Assembly: GCF_900100735.1 (NCBI RefSeq)
Contig: NZ_FNCJ01000001.1
Location: forward strand, 716,437 to 780,436
Direction: 5' to 3'
Length of the DNA: 64,000 bases
Source of the DNA: Paraburkholderia phenazinium
GTDB lineage: Bacteria; Pseudomonadota; Gammaproteobacteria; Burkholderiales; Burkholderiaceae
Shown here: in pieces, positions 1 through 8,189 of the stretch
How the letters are laid out: every line of letters begins with the position of its first letter
Numbering within the stretch: the first letter of the stretch is position 1
Program-made: the position numbers and the translations under genes
The notes under the pieces: generated by a model
Told to the model about the DNA's origin: nothing
The model's input: only the letters and a program-made list of their open reading frames with translations
Databases searched by the model: none

Positions 1-702
1 CGACGCCGCTTTAAAAAGGCGCGGACCGTCCATATGGAACAGCGACAGCGGATCGATGCTGCTGCTCAGCCGGCGCGGATGATAGCGCGAGCCGCCGGCC
101 TTGATGTGGCAATACTCGGCGCCTTCGGGGTAGGTTTCGATACGCGAAGCCAGTATCGACGAGGCTTCCCCCGGTGCGCTCTTGCGGATCACCGCGGCGG
201 CGGCGCCGTCGCCAAAAATCGCCGATTCGCCGAGCGTCGACCAGTCCAGCGAAAAGGTGGCGATATCGGCGGAGACGATCATCACGTTGCGGTAGCGTCC
301 GCTTTCGACCAGATAGCTGAGCGTGTCGAGTCCCACCAGAAACGACAGGCAACTTGCGCCGACATCGAACGCGGCAATCCGTTTGGCGTGGCCGCCGAGC
401 GCCGCGAGGATCATCGCCGCGTTGTAGGGCAGCGCCTGATCCATGGTGGCCGACGCGGAGACCAGACAGTCGATGTCGCTCCAGCCAAGGCCGGCATTCG
501 CGAGTGCCGCTTCGCATGCCTGTACGGCCAGCGTGGCCGAGTTTTCATGCACGGTGCGATGCCTTGCGCGCACACCGTAGCGCTTGAACACGGTACCCGC
601 CGGCAGGCCGAAGCGCCGGTCGATTTCATCGCTCGTCAACACCTGTTCAGGCACGGCGACGCCTGTTCCGCAGATGCGGATGCTGCGCCGGTGATTCGTC
701 AT
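1..702 (-). CDS. beta-ketoacyl-ACP synthase III-like protein (partial, 3' end outside window)
   Basis: Thiolase-fold KAS III (FabH-like) enzyme, expected to condense an acyl-CoA starter with a malonyl thioester or make a related C-C/C-O bond. The 234 visible residues carry the family's nucleophile context DVGASCLSF (Cys118) and the GDGAAAAVI motif near residue 170. The C-terminal half with the catalytic His and Asn lies outside the window. The ATG at 702 overlaps the stop of the ArsR gene (ATGA), so the two are translationally coupled. FabH of fatty-acid synthesis is normally embedded with plsX/fabD; coupling to an ArsR repressor instead suggests a specialised, inducible ketosynthase. The substrate cannot be told from this half. 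Confidence 0.85.
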   Translation of the reverse strand, partial: MTNHRRSIRICGTGVAVPEQVLTSDEIDRRFGLPAGTVFKRYGVRARHRTVHENSATLAVQACEAALANAGLGWSDIDCLVSASATMDQALPYNAAMILAALGGHAKRIAAFDVGASCLSFLVGLDTLSYLVESGRYRNVMIVSADIATFSLDWSTLGESAIFGDGAAAAVIRKSAPGEASSILASRIETYPEGAEYCHIKAGGSRYHPRRLSSSIDPLSLFHMDGPRLFKAAS

Positions 703-1010
703 ATTGCTTCCTCTGCATAGCGGGCCGTGCTTTCCAGCGCTTGTAGCAGCAGCGTCTTGTTCACGGTGAGAAATACCTCACGACCTTCCTTGCTCGCCTC
801 CAGCAGGCCCGCCGACTGCAACACGCGAACGTGATGCAGGACGGCGGTCCGGCTAAGCGGGAGCGCGTCGGCGATCTGCTTGATCGTCAGCCGCTCTCCC
901 GGCTCGAAGAACAGCAGGATGCGCTGCCGGTAGCTATCGCCCAGTGCCGAGAAAACGGCGGCGAATTGCTCCCAGTCCACAGGGATGTCGTTGGCATATT
1001 CGTTTCGCAT
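699..1010 (-). CDS. ArsR-family winged-helix transcriptional regulator
   Basis: 103-residue protein of the usual ArsR/SmtB size. The helix-turn-helix is at about residues 42-63 (LTIKQIADAL...SRTAVLHHVRVL) and the wing at 73-83. It contains no cysteine, so it is not a classical Cys-based metal or arsenite sensor; it more likely senses an organic ligand or redox-independent signal (inference). It is first in a two-gene operon with the KAS III-like gene, with a 4-nt stop/start overlap. A 20-bp near-perfect palindrome begins 3 nt upstream of the start codon, which predicts autorepression. Confidence 0.85.
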   Translation of the reverse strand: MRNEYANDIPVDWEQFAAVFSALGDSYRQRILLFFEPGERLTIKQIADALPLSRTAVLHHVRVLQSAGLLEASKEGREVFLTVNKTLLLQALESTARYAEEAI

Positions 1011-1012
1011 AT

Positions 1013-1032
1013 CTACAAATCTAGATATGTAG
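1013..1032 (-). promoter_or_regulatory. palindromic operator of the ArsR/KAS III operon
   Basis: CTACAAATCTAGATATGTAG has two 10-bp arms that match at 9 of 10 positions. It sits directly upstream of the ArsR start codon. ArsR repressors typically bind AT-rich 12-2-12-like dyads overlapping their own promoter. The assignment to this regulator is inferred from position. Confidence 0.6.
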
Positions 1033-1277
1033 TTATTTTAAGTCAAGCTTTTGTTGCTCGGCAATCTGCTGATGAATCGCCTTGGCCAAGGCGCATTCAG
1101 TAGTCAAAACGCATCAATCGCTCGGGTCGTCTGCCAATACGGTTGCCGTCCCGAAAACAATACAGTTTGGTCGCGCGATGTTTGGCTGTGTAGGGAATCC
1201 GGCCGGCCGCGCCGATAAAGTCAGCGGGTCTCCAGGGCGCCCGCGCGCCGCTTCCATCCAGAACCCGAGGTAACGAA

Positions 1278-2801
1278 ATGAATGCAGTGAACGAGCAAGC
1301 GAACCTGTCGGTGCAGCAACTGGGCCATTTCATCGGCGGCGTGGCAGCCGCGCCTGCGAGCGGCCGTTTCAAGGACGTGTTCAATCCCGCCACCGGCAAA
1401 GTGACCGGCTCGGTGGCGCTTGCCTCGGTCGAGGAAGTCGACGCGGCGGTCCAGGCGGCCAAGGCGGCCTTCCACGCATGGAGCGAGACTGCGCCGATCA
1501 AGCGTGCGCGCATTCTGTTCAAGTTCAAGGAGTTGCTCAATCAGCACCACGACGAACTGGCGCTGCTGATTACGCGCGAGCACGGCAAGGTGTTCTCGGA
1601 TGCGCAGGGCGAAGTGGTGCGCGGCATCGAAGTGGTCGAATTTGCGTGCGGCATTCCGAACCTGCTGAAGACGGACTTCACCGACCAGATCGGCGGCGGC
1701 ATCGACAACTGGAACCTGCGTCAGGCGCTGGGCGTGGTCGCCGGCATCACGCCGTTCAACTTCCCGGTGATGGTGCCGATGTGGATGTTCCCGGTGGCGC
1801 TCGCATGCGGCAATACGTTTGTGCTGAAGCCGTCGGAGCGCGATCCGTCGGCGTCGCTGCGCATCGCCGAACTGCTGAAGGAAGCGGGCCTGCCCGATGG
1901 CGTGTTCAACGTCGTCAACGGCGACAAGGTTGCGGTCGATGCGCTGATCGAGCACCCGGACGTCGCGGCGCTCTCGTTCGTCGGCTCCACACCGATTGCC
2001 GAATACATCTATACCGAAGCCTCGAAGCGCGGCAAGCGCGTGCAGGCTTTGGGCGGCGCGAAGAATCACCTCGTCGTGATGCCCGATGCCGATCTCGACC
2101 AGGCCGTCGACGCGCTGATTGGTGCGGCCTACGGTTCGGCAGGCGAGCGTTGCATGGCGATCTCGGTGGCGGTGGCCGTCGGCAATGTGGGCGATCGCTT
2201 GATCGAAAAGCTGGTGCCGCGCGTGAAGTCGCTCGTCATCAAGAACGGTGAAAACGCCGACGCCGAAATGGGCCCACTGGTGACGGCCGAACACAAGGCC
2301 AAGGTGGCCGGCTATATCGCGTCGGGCGAAGCGGAAGGTGCGAAGCTGATCGTCGATGGCCGCACGCATCCGGTGGCGGGCGAAGACGGTTTCTTCATCG
2401 GCGGCACGCTGTTCGATCAGGTCGGCACGCAGATGAAGATCTATAAGGAAGAGATCTTCGGGCCGGTGCTGGCAGTTGTGCGGGTGCCGGATTTCGCGAG
2501 CGCGGTCGAACTGATCAACGCGCACGAATTCGGCAACGGTGTGTCGCTGTTCACCTCCGATGGCGGCGTGGCGCGCGCCTTCGGCCGGCAGATTCAGGTG
2601 GGCATGGTGGGCATCAACGTACCGATTCCGGTGCCGATGGCCTGGCACTCGTTCGGTGGCTGGAAGCGCTCGCTATTCGGCGATCACCATGCCTATGGCG
2701 AAGAAGGCGTGCGCTTCTATACGCGCTACAAGAGCATCATGCAGCGCTGGCCCGACAGCATCGCCAAGGGCGCGGAATTCACCATGCCCGTGGCGAAGTA
2801 A
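1278..2801 (+). CDS. mmsA: CoA-acylating methylmalonate-semialdehyde dehydrogenase
   Basis: Oxidises (methyl)malonate semialdehyde with NAD+ and CoA to propionyl-CoA or acetyl-CoA plus CO2, in valine, inositol and beta-alanine breakdown. The 507-residue length is typical of MmsA. Visible ALDH features are the NAD-site [12 protein letters not shown], then QALGGAKNH and the catalytic loop [13 protein letters not shown] (nucleophile Cys292). GERCMA is characteristic of MmsA rather than of hydrolytic ALDHs, which have GQ.C. A GAGG ribosome site lies 8 nt before the ATG. It stands alone: no mmsB or acyl-CoA dehydrogenase is adjacent. A methylmalonyl-CoA decarboxylase cassette lies 25 kb away, but a link is not shown. 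Confidence 0.93.
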   Translation: MNAVNEQANLSVQQLGHFIGGVAAAPASGRFKDVFNPATGKVTGSVALASVEEVDAAVQAAKAAFHAWSETAPIKRARILFKFKELLNQHHDELALLITREHGKVFSDAQGEVVRGIEVVEFACGIPNLLKTDFTDQIGGGIDNWNLRQALGVVAGITPFNFPVMVPMWMFPVALACGNTFVLKPSERDPSASLRIAELLKEAGLPDGVFNVVNGDKVAVDALIEHPDVAALSFVGSTPIAEYIYTEASKRGKRVQALGGAKNHLVVMPDADLDQAVDALIGAAYGSAGERCMAISVAVAVGNVGDRLIEKLVPRVKSLVIKNGENADAEMGPLVTAEHKAKVAGYIASGEAEGAKLIVDGRTHPVAGEDGFFIGGTLFDQVGTQMKIYKEEIFGPVLAVVRVPDFASAVELINAHEFGNGVSLFTSDGGVARAFGRQIQVGMVGINVPIPVPMAWHSFGGWKRSLFGDHHAYGEEGVRFYTRYKSIMQRWPDSIAKGAEFTMPVAK

Positions 2802-2826
2802 GACCGCAATGAGGCCGCGCGGTCCT

Positions 2827-2861
2827 CACGGTGACGAGCCAGACGGCACGATCACCGTGCC
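2827..2861. terminator. hairpin between mmsA and the convergent OmpA-like gene
   Basis: CACGGTGA (2827-2834) pairs perfectly with TCACCGTG (2852-2859), and the overlapping GGCACG/CGTGCC (2845-2850/2856-2861) gives an alternative stem. There is no T-run, so the terminator role is inferred from its place between two convergent stops. Confidence 0.4.
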
Positions 2862-2874
2862 CGCGTAGTTAGTC

Positions 2875-3588
2875 CTAGTCCCGCACGTACGTCACGATCT
2901 CCACCCGGCGATCCGGCTGAAGGCATCGCACCAGGTCCGCGTTATCCATATTGCCGCATTGGGTCACCGGATCCTGGCTGCCGAGTCCGTCGGCACGGAT
3001 CTTCTGCGCCGGCACCCCCTGCTGGACCAACACCGCTTTGACTGCCTCGGCCCGCCGTCTGGAGAGATCCAGGTTATAGGCGTCGGAGCCGAGCCGGTCG
3101 GTATAGCCGCGCACCTCGACATGACCGAACGGGCTGGCGCGCAGACGCGCCGCGATCTGCGCGAGATCGGACAGGCCCGCAGGGCGGATGTCGTTCACGT
3201 CGCCGCGATCGAACGGGAACAGCGCGTCCGCCGAGAGACGCTCGACCCGCGGGGGCGGCGGCGGTTCAGGCGCCGGTTGTACCGCTGCCGGATACACGCC
3301 GTAGGCGACGGTCGGTTGGGCCACCCAAGTGCCCGAAATCCACACGTAGCGGCCATGCTCCCATTGCCAATAGCCGTGATGCCACATATGTCCCGGACGG
3401 GGCGGCGGAACGTGTTCTTGAACCGGACCAGGAACCGGCACCAGTACGACCTGTGCAAATGCGGCAGGCGCCGTGGCGGCGAGTGCGGCTGCAGCGACCA
3501 GCGTACGCACCAACGTGCGTGAATACGAGGCCCGTTTGCGGGAGGGCAGCGCGCGGTTTGCGACCGTTTGTGATTGTAGGGACGTCAT
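2875..3588 (-). CDS. OmpA-family outer-membrane protein with WxxGxW repeat
   Basis: 237-residue exported protein. The start at 3588 was chosen because GGAG lies 9 nt upstream; it gives a basic N-terminus and a signal peptide ending near APAAFAQ. A YWQWEHGRYVWISGTW segment (WxxGxW-type repeat) follows a Pro-rich stretch. The C-terminal ~120 residues are an OmpA/MotB peptidoglycan-binding domain: ALFPFDRGDV, VRGYTDRLGSDAYNLDLSRRRAEAVK and PDRRVEI. It likely tethers the outer membrane to peptidoglycan. An upstream in-frame start (3666) would destroy the signal peptide. It is convergent with mmsA. Confidence 0.85.
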   Translation of the reverse strand: MTSLQSQTVANRALPSRKRASYSRTLVRTLVAAAALAATAPAAFAQVVLVPVPGPVQEHVPPPRPGHMWHHGYWQWEHGRYVWISGTWVAQPTVAYGVYPAAVQPAPEPPPPPRVERLSADALFPFDRGDVNDIRPAGLSDLAQIAARLRASPFGHVEVRGYTDRLGSDAYNLDLSRRRAEAVKAVLVQQGVPAQKIRADGLGSQDPVTQCGNMDNADLVRCLQPDRRVEIVTYVRD

Positions 3589-3860
3589 CAGGACAACTCC
3601 GGATTGTTGTGGGGCACCGTGGATGGGACAGGCACATGCGCATTCTAGGAAGGGCGCATATGACAAGCTCTCTCGGTTTGTAACGAGACGTGTGCGGCGT
3701 TACGGATTCTCTGGTGAGGCCCGCTGGCTGGGCATGAACGAATTGCAAACGATGGTTAAAGGGGTGTGAGAAGCAGGCTTCAAGAGGTGCAAACCAGTCG
3801 GAGCGCTGCAGTGGCGAGATAAGGCTGCGCTATGCATCTGATCCGATGCGAACGACTAAA

Positions 3861-3880
3861 GGTGAGGATATTCGGGAGCC
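3861..3880 (+). repeat. dispersed 20-bp element, copy 1
   Basis: GGTGAGGATATTCGGGAGCC, preceded by TAAA. One of nine intergenic copies of GGTGAGNNTWTTCGGGAGCC in this window. It pairs with copy 2, 131 bp downstream in the same orientation. Confidence 0.8.
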
Positions 3881-3991
3881 TAAAAAGGCATCGAGGCGAC
3901 CTATGAGAATGCGGCGAGCCGGCTGGATAGCATCGTGTCGGCTATTTGAAGGCGTACCTGGCAATGCAGATTAACTGCGGCTCAATGCAAA

Positions 3992-4011
3992 GGTGAGGTT
4001 ATTCGGGAGCC
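3992..4011 (+). repeat. dispersed 20-bp element, copy 2
   Basis: GGTGAGGTTATTCGGGAGCC, preceded by CAAA. It differs from copy 1 at one base of the core. Confidence 0.8.
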
Positions 4012-4299
4012 GTGTGTGCCGACGAAGAGGTGCGCTCTTGAGCCCACTTTGGTTTCACCTTTTGCGGCTCATCGGTGAGGGTCTTGCCGCACTCGCCTAT
4101 CACCTTCGCACCCGATCGAGGGACGGCTTGCGGATTGGCGAGACGAAGCGCTGCACACGCTTGACTCCCGCTTGATAATCTCTGGCGCATCAATCACTTG
4201 CATCGTTTGCTAGAAAGTTATTCACACCCTTGCAAACAAATTCTGTGGACAACTCATCTTGGTCTCCCGACGCTCGTCCAGTGGCCGGAAAAATGGGAT

Positions 4300-4317
4300 A
4301 AACGGTATATACTGTTT
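4300..4317 (+). promoter_or_regulatory. palindromic operator upstream of the RHH-like gene
   Basis: AAACGGTATATACTGTTT is an 18-bp dyad with one mismatched pair, 25 bp before the start codon of the downstream gene. That gene ends in an RHH-like segment, so autoregulation is plausible. The TATATAC centre could also be a -10 element. Confidence 0.45.
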
Positions 4318-4342
4318 TGACGTTTTCCACACGGAGATGACC

Positions 4343-4864
4343 ATGGCCACATCCAGTACCAGAAAGTCGACCAGGAAAGCCGTTCAATCGCCCGCGGGCG
4401 CCAATGGCAGTGCCGGGGCCGTTCACGCACCTGCGCCGGAAACCAAGGCCACGGTTGTCAAAGCGGCCAGAGCCGCGAGAGCGCCCAAAGCGACCAAAGC
4501 TAGTGGAGCGACCGGGGAGACCAAAGCGACGGCCCCAACGGGCAAGCCCCGCGCCAAGCCACGCCGTCCGGCAGAATCCGAACCGCTCAGCGTCGCAGTG
4601 GAGCAAAAGACAAAGCGCGCGAAGAAGGAGAAGGTGGTTCGCGATAGCTTCACCATGCCGAAGTCGGACTACGAGAAAATCGACGCGTTGAAGCAGAAAT
4701 GCCTGGACGCGGGCGTGGCCGTTAAGAAGAGTGAACTGCTGCGCGCGGGTCTGCTGTTGCTTGAAGGGATCTCAGTCGACCGCCTGCTCGATGCCATCGC
4801 GGCTGTCGAGACCGTCAAGACGGGTAGGCCGGCGAAGCACTCGGAGCAGGATGCGGTGCACTAG
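4343..4864 (+). CDS. Lys/Ala/Pro-rich basic protein with C-terminal RHH-like domain
   Basis: 173 residues. The start at 4343 was chosen for GGAG 6 nt upstream; the open frame extends further but has no ribosome site. The N-terminal ~95 residues are low-complexity, rich in K, A, T and P (KATKA, KPRAKPRRP) like histone H1 or AlgP tails, which suits DNA or RNA binding. The C-terminal part (VVRDSFTMPKSDYEKIDALK..., then AVKKSELLRAGLLLLEGIS) resembles a ribbon-helix-helix: a short beta strand, then two helices. The function is not established. A nucleoid-associated or regulatory role is inferred from composition. Confidence 0.75.
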   Translation: MATSSTRKSTRKAVQSPAGANGSAGAVHAPAPETKATVVKAARAARAPKATKASGATGETKATAPTGKPRAKPRRPAESEPLSVAVEQKTKRAKKEKVVRDSFTMPKSDYEKIDALKQKCLDAGVAVKKSELLRAGLLLLEGISVDRLLDAIAAVETVKTGRPAKHSEQDAVH

Positions 4865-4939
4865 GTGCACTTAAGCACGCGACGAGCAGTCGCGACGCAC
4901 ACCATCGCCGCACTCGGGCACGCTGGTCCGTAACCGAAA

Positions 4940-4959
4940 GGTGAGACTTTTCGGGAGCG
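4940..4959 (+). repeat. dispersed 20-bp element, copy 3
   Basis: GGTGAGACTTTTCGGGAGCG, preceded by CGAAA. It lies between two convergent genes (ends 4864 and 5037). Confidence 0.8.
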
Positions 4960-5036
4960 TGCTTGAAGTGCGTCGGCGATGGATGCGTGGCCTGGGAGCG
5001 TTGGCGTAGCTTCTCGCTTCCTTTGTCCGGACGGGA

Positions 5037-6026
5037 TTAGGGCAACGGTCCCAGAAGGTCAGCAAACCGCCGGGCCGCTTCGAGGCCGAAGCGGCTAGGT
5101 AGCAAGGCTGGGTCGCGATCGTGCTGCACCTCGAAACCCATACGCCACGCAGCGATGCGCTTGCCATAGCAGATCAGCGTATCGAGCGATTGCATCACGA
5201 ACACGATGGCCGGCAACACCTCCCGATACAACGCTTCGGCCCGCGCGGAGTCGCCGGCTGTGAAAGCCTGATAGACGCGTTGTTGCCAGTCGAAGCAATC
5301 GGGCGCGACGATCATGCCGCTGCAACCGGCGCGCAGATTGTCGAGTAGCTCGAGGCCGCCACGCCCGTTCAGCACGGGCATCAGACGGCCAATGCGTGCA
5401 ACCGTCTCCGCCAGTACGATCGACGGCCCCTCGCCCTTGAGCAGACAGAAATTCGGACACTGCGCCGCGAGCCGTTGCAGGTTGTCGGGCGAGAGTCCCA
5501 CGCCAAGATATTCGGGGGCGTTCTGAATGCCCATCGGCACATCGAATCCCTCCATCACGGCGGCGAAGAAGTCGGCATAGAAGCTCTCTGGCTGGGGCGC
5601 GGTGCCTGGCGGCAAGACAGGCGGCTGCAGGATAAGCCAGCTTGCGCCTTGCTCGACCGCGAAGCGGGCTAGTTCGCGTTGGGCTTCTACCGATGTGCCG
5701 CTCACAGTCACCGCAAGCGGCAAGCTCCCACCGCTGTCTTCACGCGCCCACTGAATCACCTGCTCGCGCTCGGCACGCGAGAGCTTGTTGACTTCAGTCG
5801 CTAGACCGAGCATCGCCACACCCGGCGCACCGGCGCGGACAATGGCCTGCATCTGTCTGCGCATCGCTGGCCGATCGAGCCGGTTGTCGCGGTCGAAGAA
5901 CGCATAGAGGATCGGATAGATCCCTGCGATTTCAGGTCGGCTTACGCTTGACGGAGTCATGGCTTCGAAGGCGAGTTGCTCAATGCTTGAATCAGGTTTG
6001 CCGATCAATGTCTTGATGACCGGCAT
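5037..6026 (-). CDS. DapA-family (dihydrodipicolinate synthase-like) aldolase/dehydratase
   Basis: 329-residue (beta/alpha)8 enzyme of the NAL/DHDPS superfamily, which acts on 2-oxo acids through a lysine Schiff base. The GIYPILYAFFD start and the FCLLKGEGPS segment with the probable Schiff-base Lys are visible. The usual YNxP motif reads QNAP (GIQNAPEYLG), so the conserved Tyr appears missing, which argues against ordinary DHDPS. It starts 9 nt after the stop of the IlvD/Edd gene, so the pair is an operon. That pairing is typical of sugar-acid pathways in which a dehydratase makes a 2-keto-3-deoxy acid and a DapA-like enzyme dehydrates or cleaves it, as in L-arabonate oxidation. An internal ATG at 5960 is an alternative start. 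Confidence 0.82.
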   Translation of the reverse strand: MPVIKTLIGKPDSSIEQLAFEAMTPSSVSRPEIAGIYPILYAFFDRDNRLDRPAMRRQMQAIVRAGAPGVAMLGLATEVNKLSRAEREQVIQWAREDSGGSLPLAVTVSGTSVEAQRELARFAVEQGASWLILQPPVLPPGTAPQPESFYADFFAAVMEGFDVPMGIQNAPEYLGVGLSPDNLQRLAAQCPNFCLLKGEGPSIVLAETVARIGRLMPVLNGRGGLELLDNLRAGCSGMIVAPDCFDWQQRVYQAFTAGDSARAEALYREVLPAIVFVMQSLDTLICYGKRIAAWRMGFEVQHDRDPALLPSRFGLEAARRFADLLGPLP

Positions 6027-6035
6027 CGTGTTCGC

Positions 6036-7763
6036 TCAATGCGAGTCGCGCGGCACCGCTGCGCCGCTTGAGCCGACGAGGAACTCGAGATCCGCGCCCA
6101 GATTGGCTTGCTGCACGCTCTCCACGTATAGCTTGTACCAGCCGCGCTGAGGCGCGGGCGGGGCTTGCCAGGCCGCGCGACGGCGCGCCAGCTCGGCATC
6201 GTCCACGTCGAGATGAAGCCGCCGCCCCGCCACGTCGAGTTCGATCATGTCGCCATCTTTAACCAGCGCCAACGTGCCGCCGGCAGCCGCTTCCGGGGCC
6301 ACGTGCAAGACCACCGCACCGTAGGCCGTGCCGCTCATCCGGCCATCGGAGATGCGCACCATGTCCGTAATACCCTGCTTCAATACTTTGGGCGGCAAGG
6401 GCATATTGCCGACCTCGGCAAAGCCGGGGTAGCCCTTCGGTCCGGCGCCCTTGAGCACCATCACGCAACTGGCGTCGATATCGAGGCTGTCGTCGTTGAT
6501 GCGCGCATGCAGGTCTTCCACGCTTTCGAATACCACCGCGCGGCCGCGGTGCTGCAGAAGCGCAGCCGTCGCCGCCGACGGTTTGATCACCGCACCATCC
6601 GGCGCCAGATTGCCCTTCAGTACAGCGATGCCCGCATGGGCCTTGAACGGTGCCTCAAAGGAGAAAATCACCTTGCGGTCGAAGCATTCGGCTTCGCTGA
6701 CGTTGTCCCAGATCGTGCGGCCGTTCACCGTCAACGCATCACGATGGAGCAACTGCGCCTGACCCAGTTCGCGTAGCACCGCAGGCAAGCCGCCGGCGTA
6801 ATAGAAATCCTCCATCAGGAATTCGCCGGACGGCTGCAGGTTCACGAGGCAGGGCGCCTCGGAGCCGAGCTCCCAGTCTTCCAGCTTCAGGTCCACGCCA
6901 ATTCGTCCGGCAATCGCCAACAGGTGCACCACGGCATTGGTCGAGCCACCTATCGCGGCATTCGCGCGGATCGCGTTTTCGAAGGCCTGTCGCGTCAGGA
7001 TCTTGTCCATCGTGAGGTCTTCGTTGACCATCTCGACGATGCGGCGCCCCGCCATGTGAGCCAGCACCTGGCGGCGCGCATCGACGGCGGGAATGGCCGC
7101 ATTGTGCGGCAGTCCCATACCGAGCGCTTCGACCATGCTAGCCATCGTCGAGGCCGTACCCATGGTCATGCAGTGGCCGCGCGAGCGGTTCATGCAGCTT
7201 TCCGCTTCGATGAACTGCTCCATGTTCATCGTGCCGGCCCGCACCTGCTCGGACATTTGCCAGACACCGGTGCCCGAGCCGAGCGTCTGGCCGCGATAGC
7301 GGCCGTTCAGCATGGGGCCGCCCGAGACGGCCAGCGTCGGCAGGTTGCACGACGCCGCGCCCATCAGCAGCGCAGGGGTGGTTTTGTCGCAGCCGCATAG
7401 CAGGATCACGCCGTCGATCGGATTGCCGCGAATCGACTCCTCGACATCCATCGACGCCAGATTGCGAAACAGCATGGCGGTGGGCCGCAGATTCGATTCA
7501 CCTAGCGACATGACCGGAAATTCCACCGGAAATCCGCCCGCCTCGTACACGCCCTTCTTGACATACTCGGCCAGTTCGCGGAAGTGCGCGTTGCACGGCG
7601 TGAGTTCCGACCATGTATTGCAGATGCCGATTACCGGACGGCCATCGAACAGATGATGTGGCAGTCCCTGGTTCTTCATCCACGAGCGATGAATGAAGCC
7701 GTCCTTGTCGGCTTTGCCGAACCAGGCCTGACTACGCAAGGGTTTCTTGGCGGGATTGTTCAC
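6036..7763 (-). CDS. IlvD/Edd-family sugar-acid dehydratase
   Basis: 575-residue Fe-S dehydratase. It carries the family Cys motifs (LLCGCDKTTPA; ESCMNRSRGHCMTMGTAST), the Ser-rich GGSTNAVVHLLAIAGR, and the C-terminal KGAGPKGYPGFAEVGNMPLP and ISDGRMSGTAYG. The N-terminus SQAWFGKADKDGFIHRSWMKNQGLP is that of the sugar-acid branch (arabonate/xylonate-type) rather than of biosynthetic IlvD, which opens on a different sequence. It starts at GTG 7763 with AGGAG 6 nt upstream. With the DapA-like gene it probably degrades an aldonic acid; the exact sugar is not readable. No transporter or semialdehyde dehydrogenase is adjacent. Confidence 0.88.
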   Translation of the reverse strand: MNNPAKKPLRSQAWFGKADKDGFIHRSWMKNQGLPHHLFDGRPVIGICNTWSELTPCNAHFRELAEYVKKGVYEAGGFPVEFPVMSLGESNLRPTAMLFRNLASMDVEESIRGNPIDGVILLCGCDKTTPALLMGAASCNLPTLAVSGGPMLNGRYRGQTLGSGTGVWQMSEQVRAGTMNMEQFIEAESCMNRSRGHCMTMGTASTMASMVEALGMGLPHNAAIPAVDARRQVLAHMAGRRIVEMVNEDLTMDKILTRQAFENAIRANAAIGGSTNAVVHLLAIAGRIGVDLKLEDWELGSEAPCLVNLQPSGEFLMEDFYYAGGLPAVLRELGQAQLLHRDALTVNGRTIWDNVSEAECFDRKVIFSFEAPFKAHAGIAVLKGNLAPDGAVIKPSAATAALLQHRGRAVVFESVEDLHARINDDSLDIDASCVMVLKGAGPKGYPGFAEVGNMPLPPKVLKQGITDMVRISDGRMSGTAYGAVVLHVAPEAAAGGTLALVKDGDMIELDVAGRRLHLDVDDAELARRRAAWQAPPAPQRGWYKLYVESVQQANLGADLEFLVGSSGAAVPRDSH

Positions 7764-8022
7764 GAATGTCTCCTTTCGTGTGCTTTATGAGCGGAATCGA
7801 TGGATGCGGGGTGTTGTTCGATATAAAGCCCGCACGAATCGATCAAGGGCGCGGTGCTGCCACGCTTGCTATCTGTAATGCACTGTACGAGTGGCTTGGT
7901 GGCCAGTCAACCGACGTGCGGGTGTCCCCGTATCTGAAGCGTTTTGCTTTTGGATTCGACAGTGCGCACCACGCAAAAAGCGTAAGCCGTGCGAGGCGGC
8001 GGAAGGGGGGCGGTAAGCGAAA

Positions 8023-8042
8023 GGTGAGTGTTTTCGGGAGCG
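8023..8042 (+). repeat. dispersed 20-bp element, copy 4
   Basis: GGTGAGTGTTTTCGGGAGCG, preceded by CGAAA. Confidence 0.8.
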
Positions 8043-8146
8043 TCAGGGCTTGGTGAGCATGTTGCGGCGTGTGGCAGCACCGCTCGTGGCGTGGATCTGA
8101 GGCAAACGTCCCGCTTGAGACTCAAGTCTGCGGGCCGGCGCCGATA

Positions 8147-8166
8147 GGTGAGAATATTCGGGAGCC
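8147..8166 (+). repeat. dispersed 20-bp element, copy 5
   Basis: GGTGAGAATATTCGGGAGCC, 124 bp after copy 4 and in the same orientation. Confidence 0.8.
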
Positions 8167-8189
8167 GGACCCGGAGGGGCCTAGGTGAG

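Larger units (their letters stand above)
3589..4342. other. gene-free region with two copies of the 20-bp dispersed element
   Basis: About 750 bp without a convincing gene; small open frames here have no ribosome site or recognisable composition. It holds two + strand copies of the dispersed element (3861 and 3992) and, at its right end, a palindromic operator before the next gene. Confidence 0.6.
7764..8189. other. gene-free region with two copies of the dispersed element
   Basis: 426 bp between the start of the IlvD/Edd gene and the end of the SDR gene. It must hold the dehydratase promoter, but no clear -35/-10 or operator stands out. It contains dispersed element copies 4 and 5, 124 bp apart. 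Confidence 0.6.

Noticed and set aside
1221..2648. Long open frame (475 codons) on the - strand opposite mmsA
   Set aside because: Arg/His/Asp-rich composition typical of the antisense of GC-rich codons; mmsA on the + strand is unmistakable.
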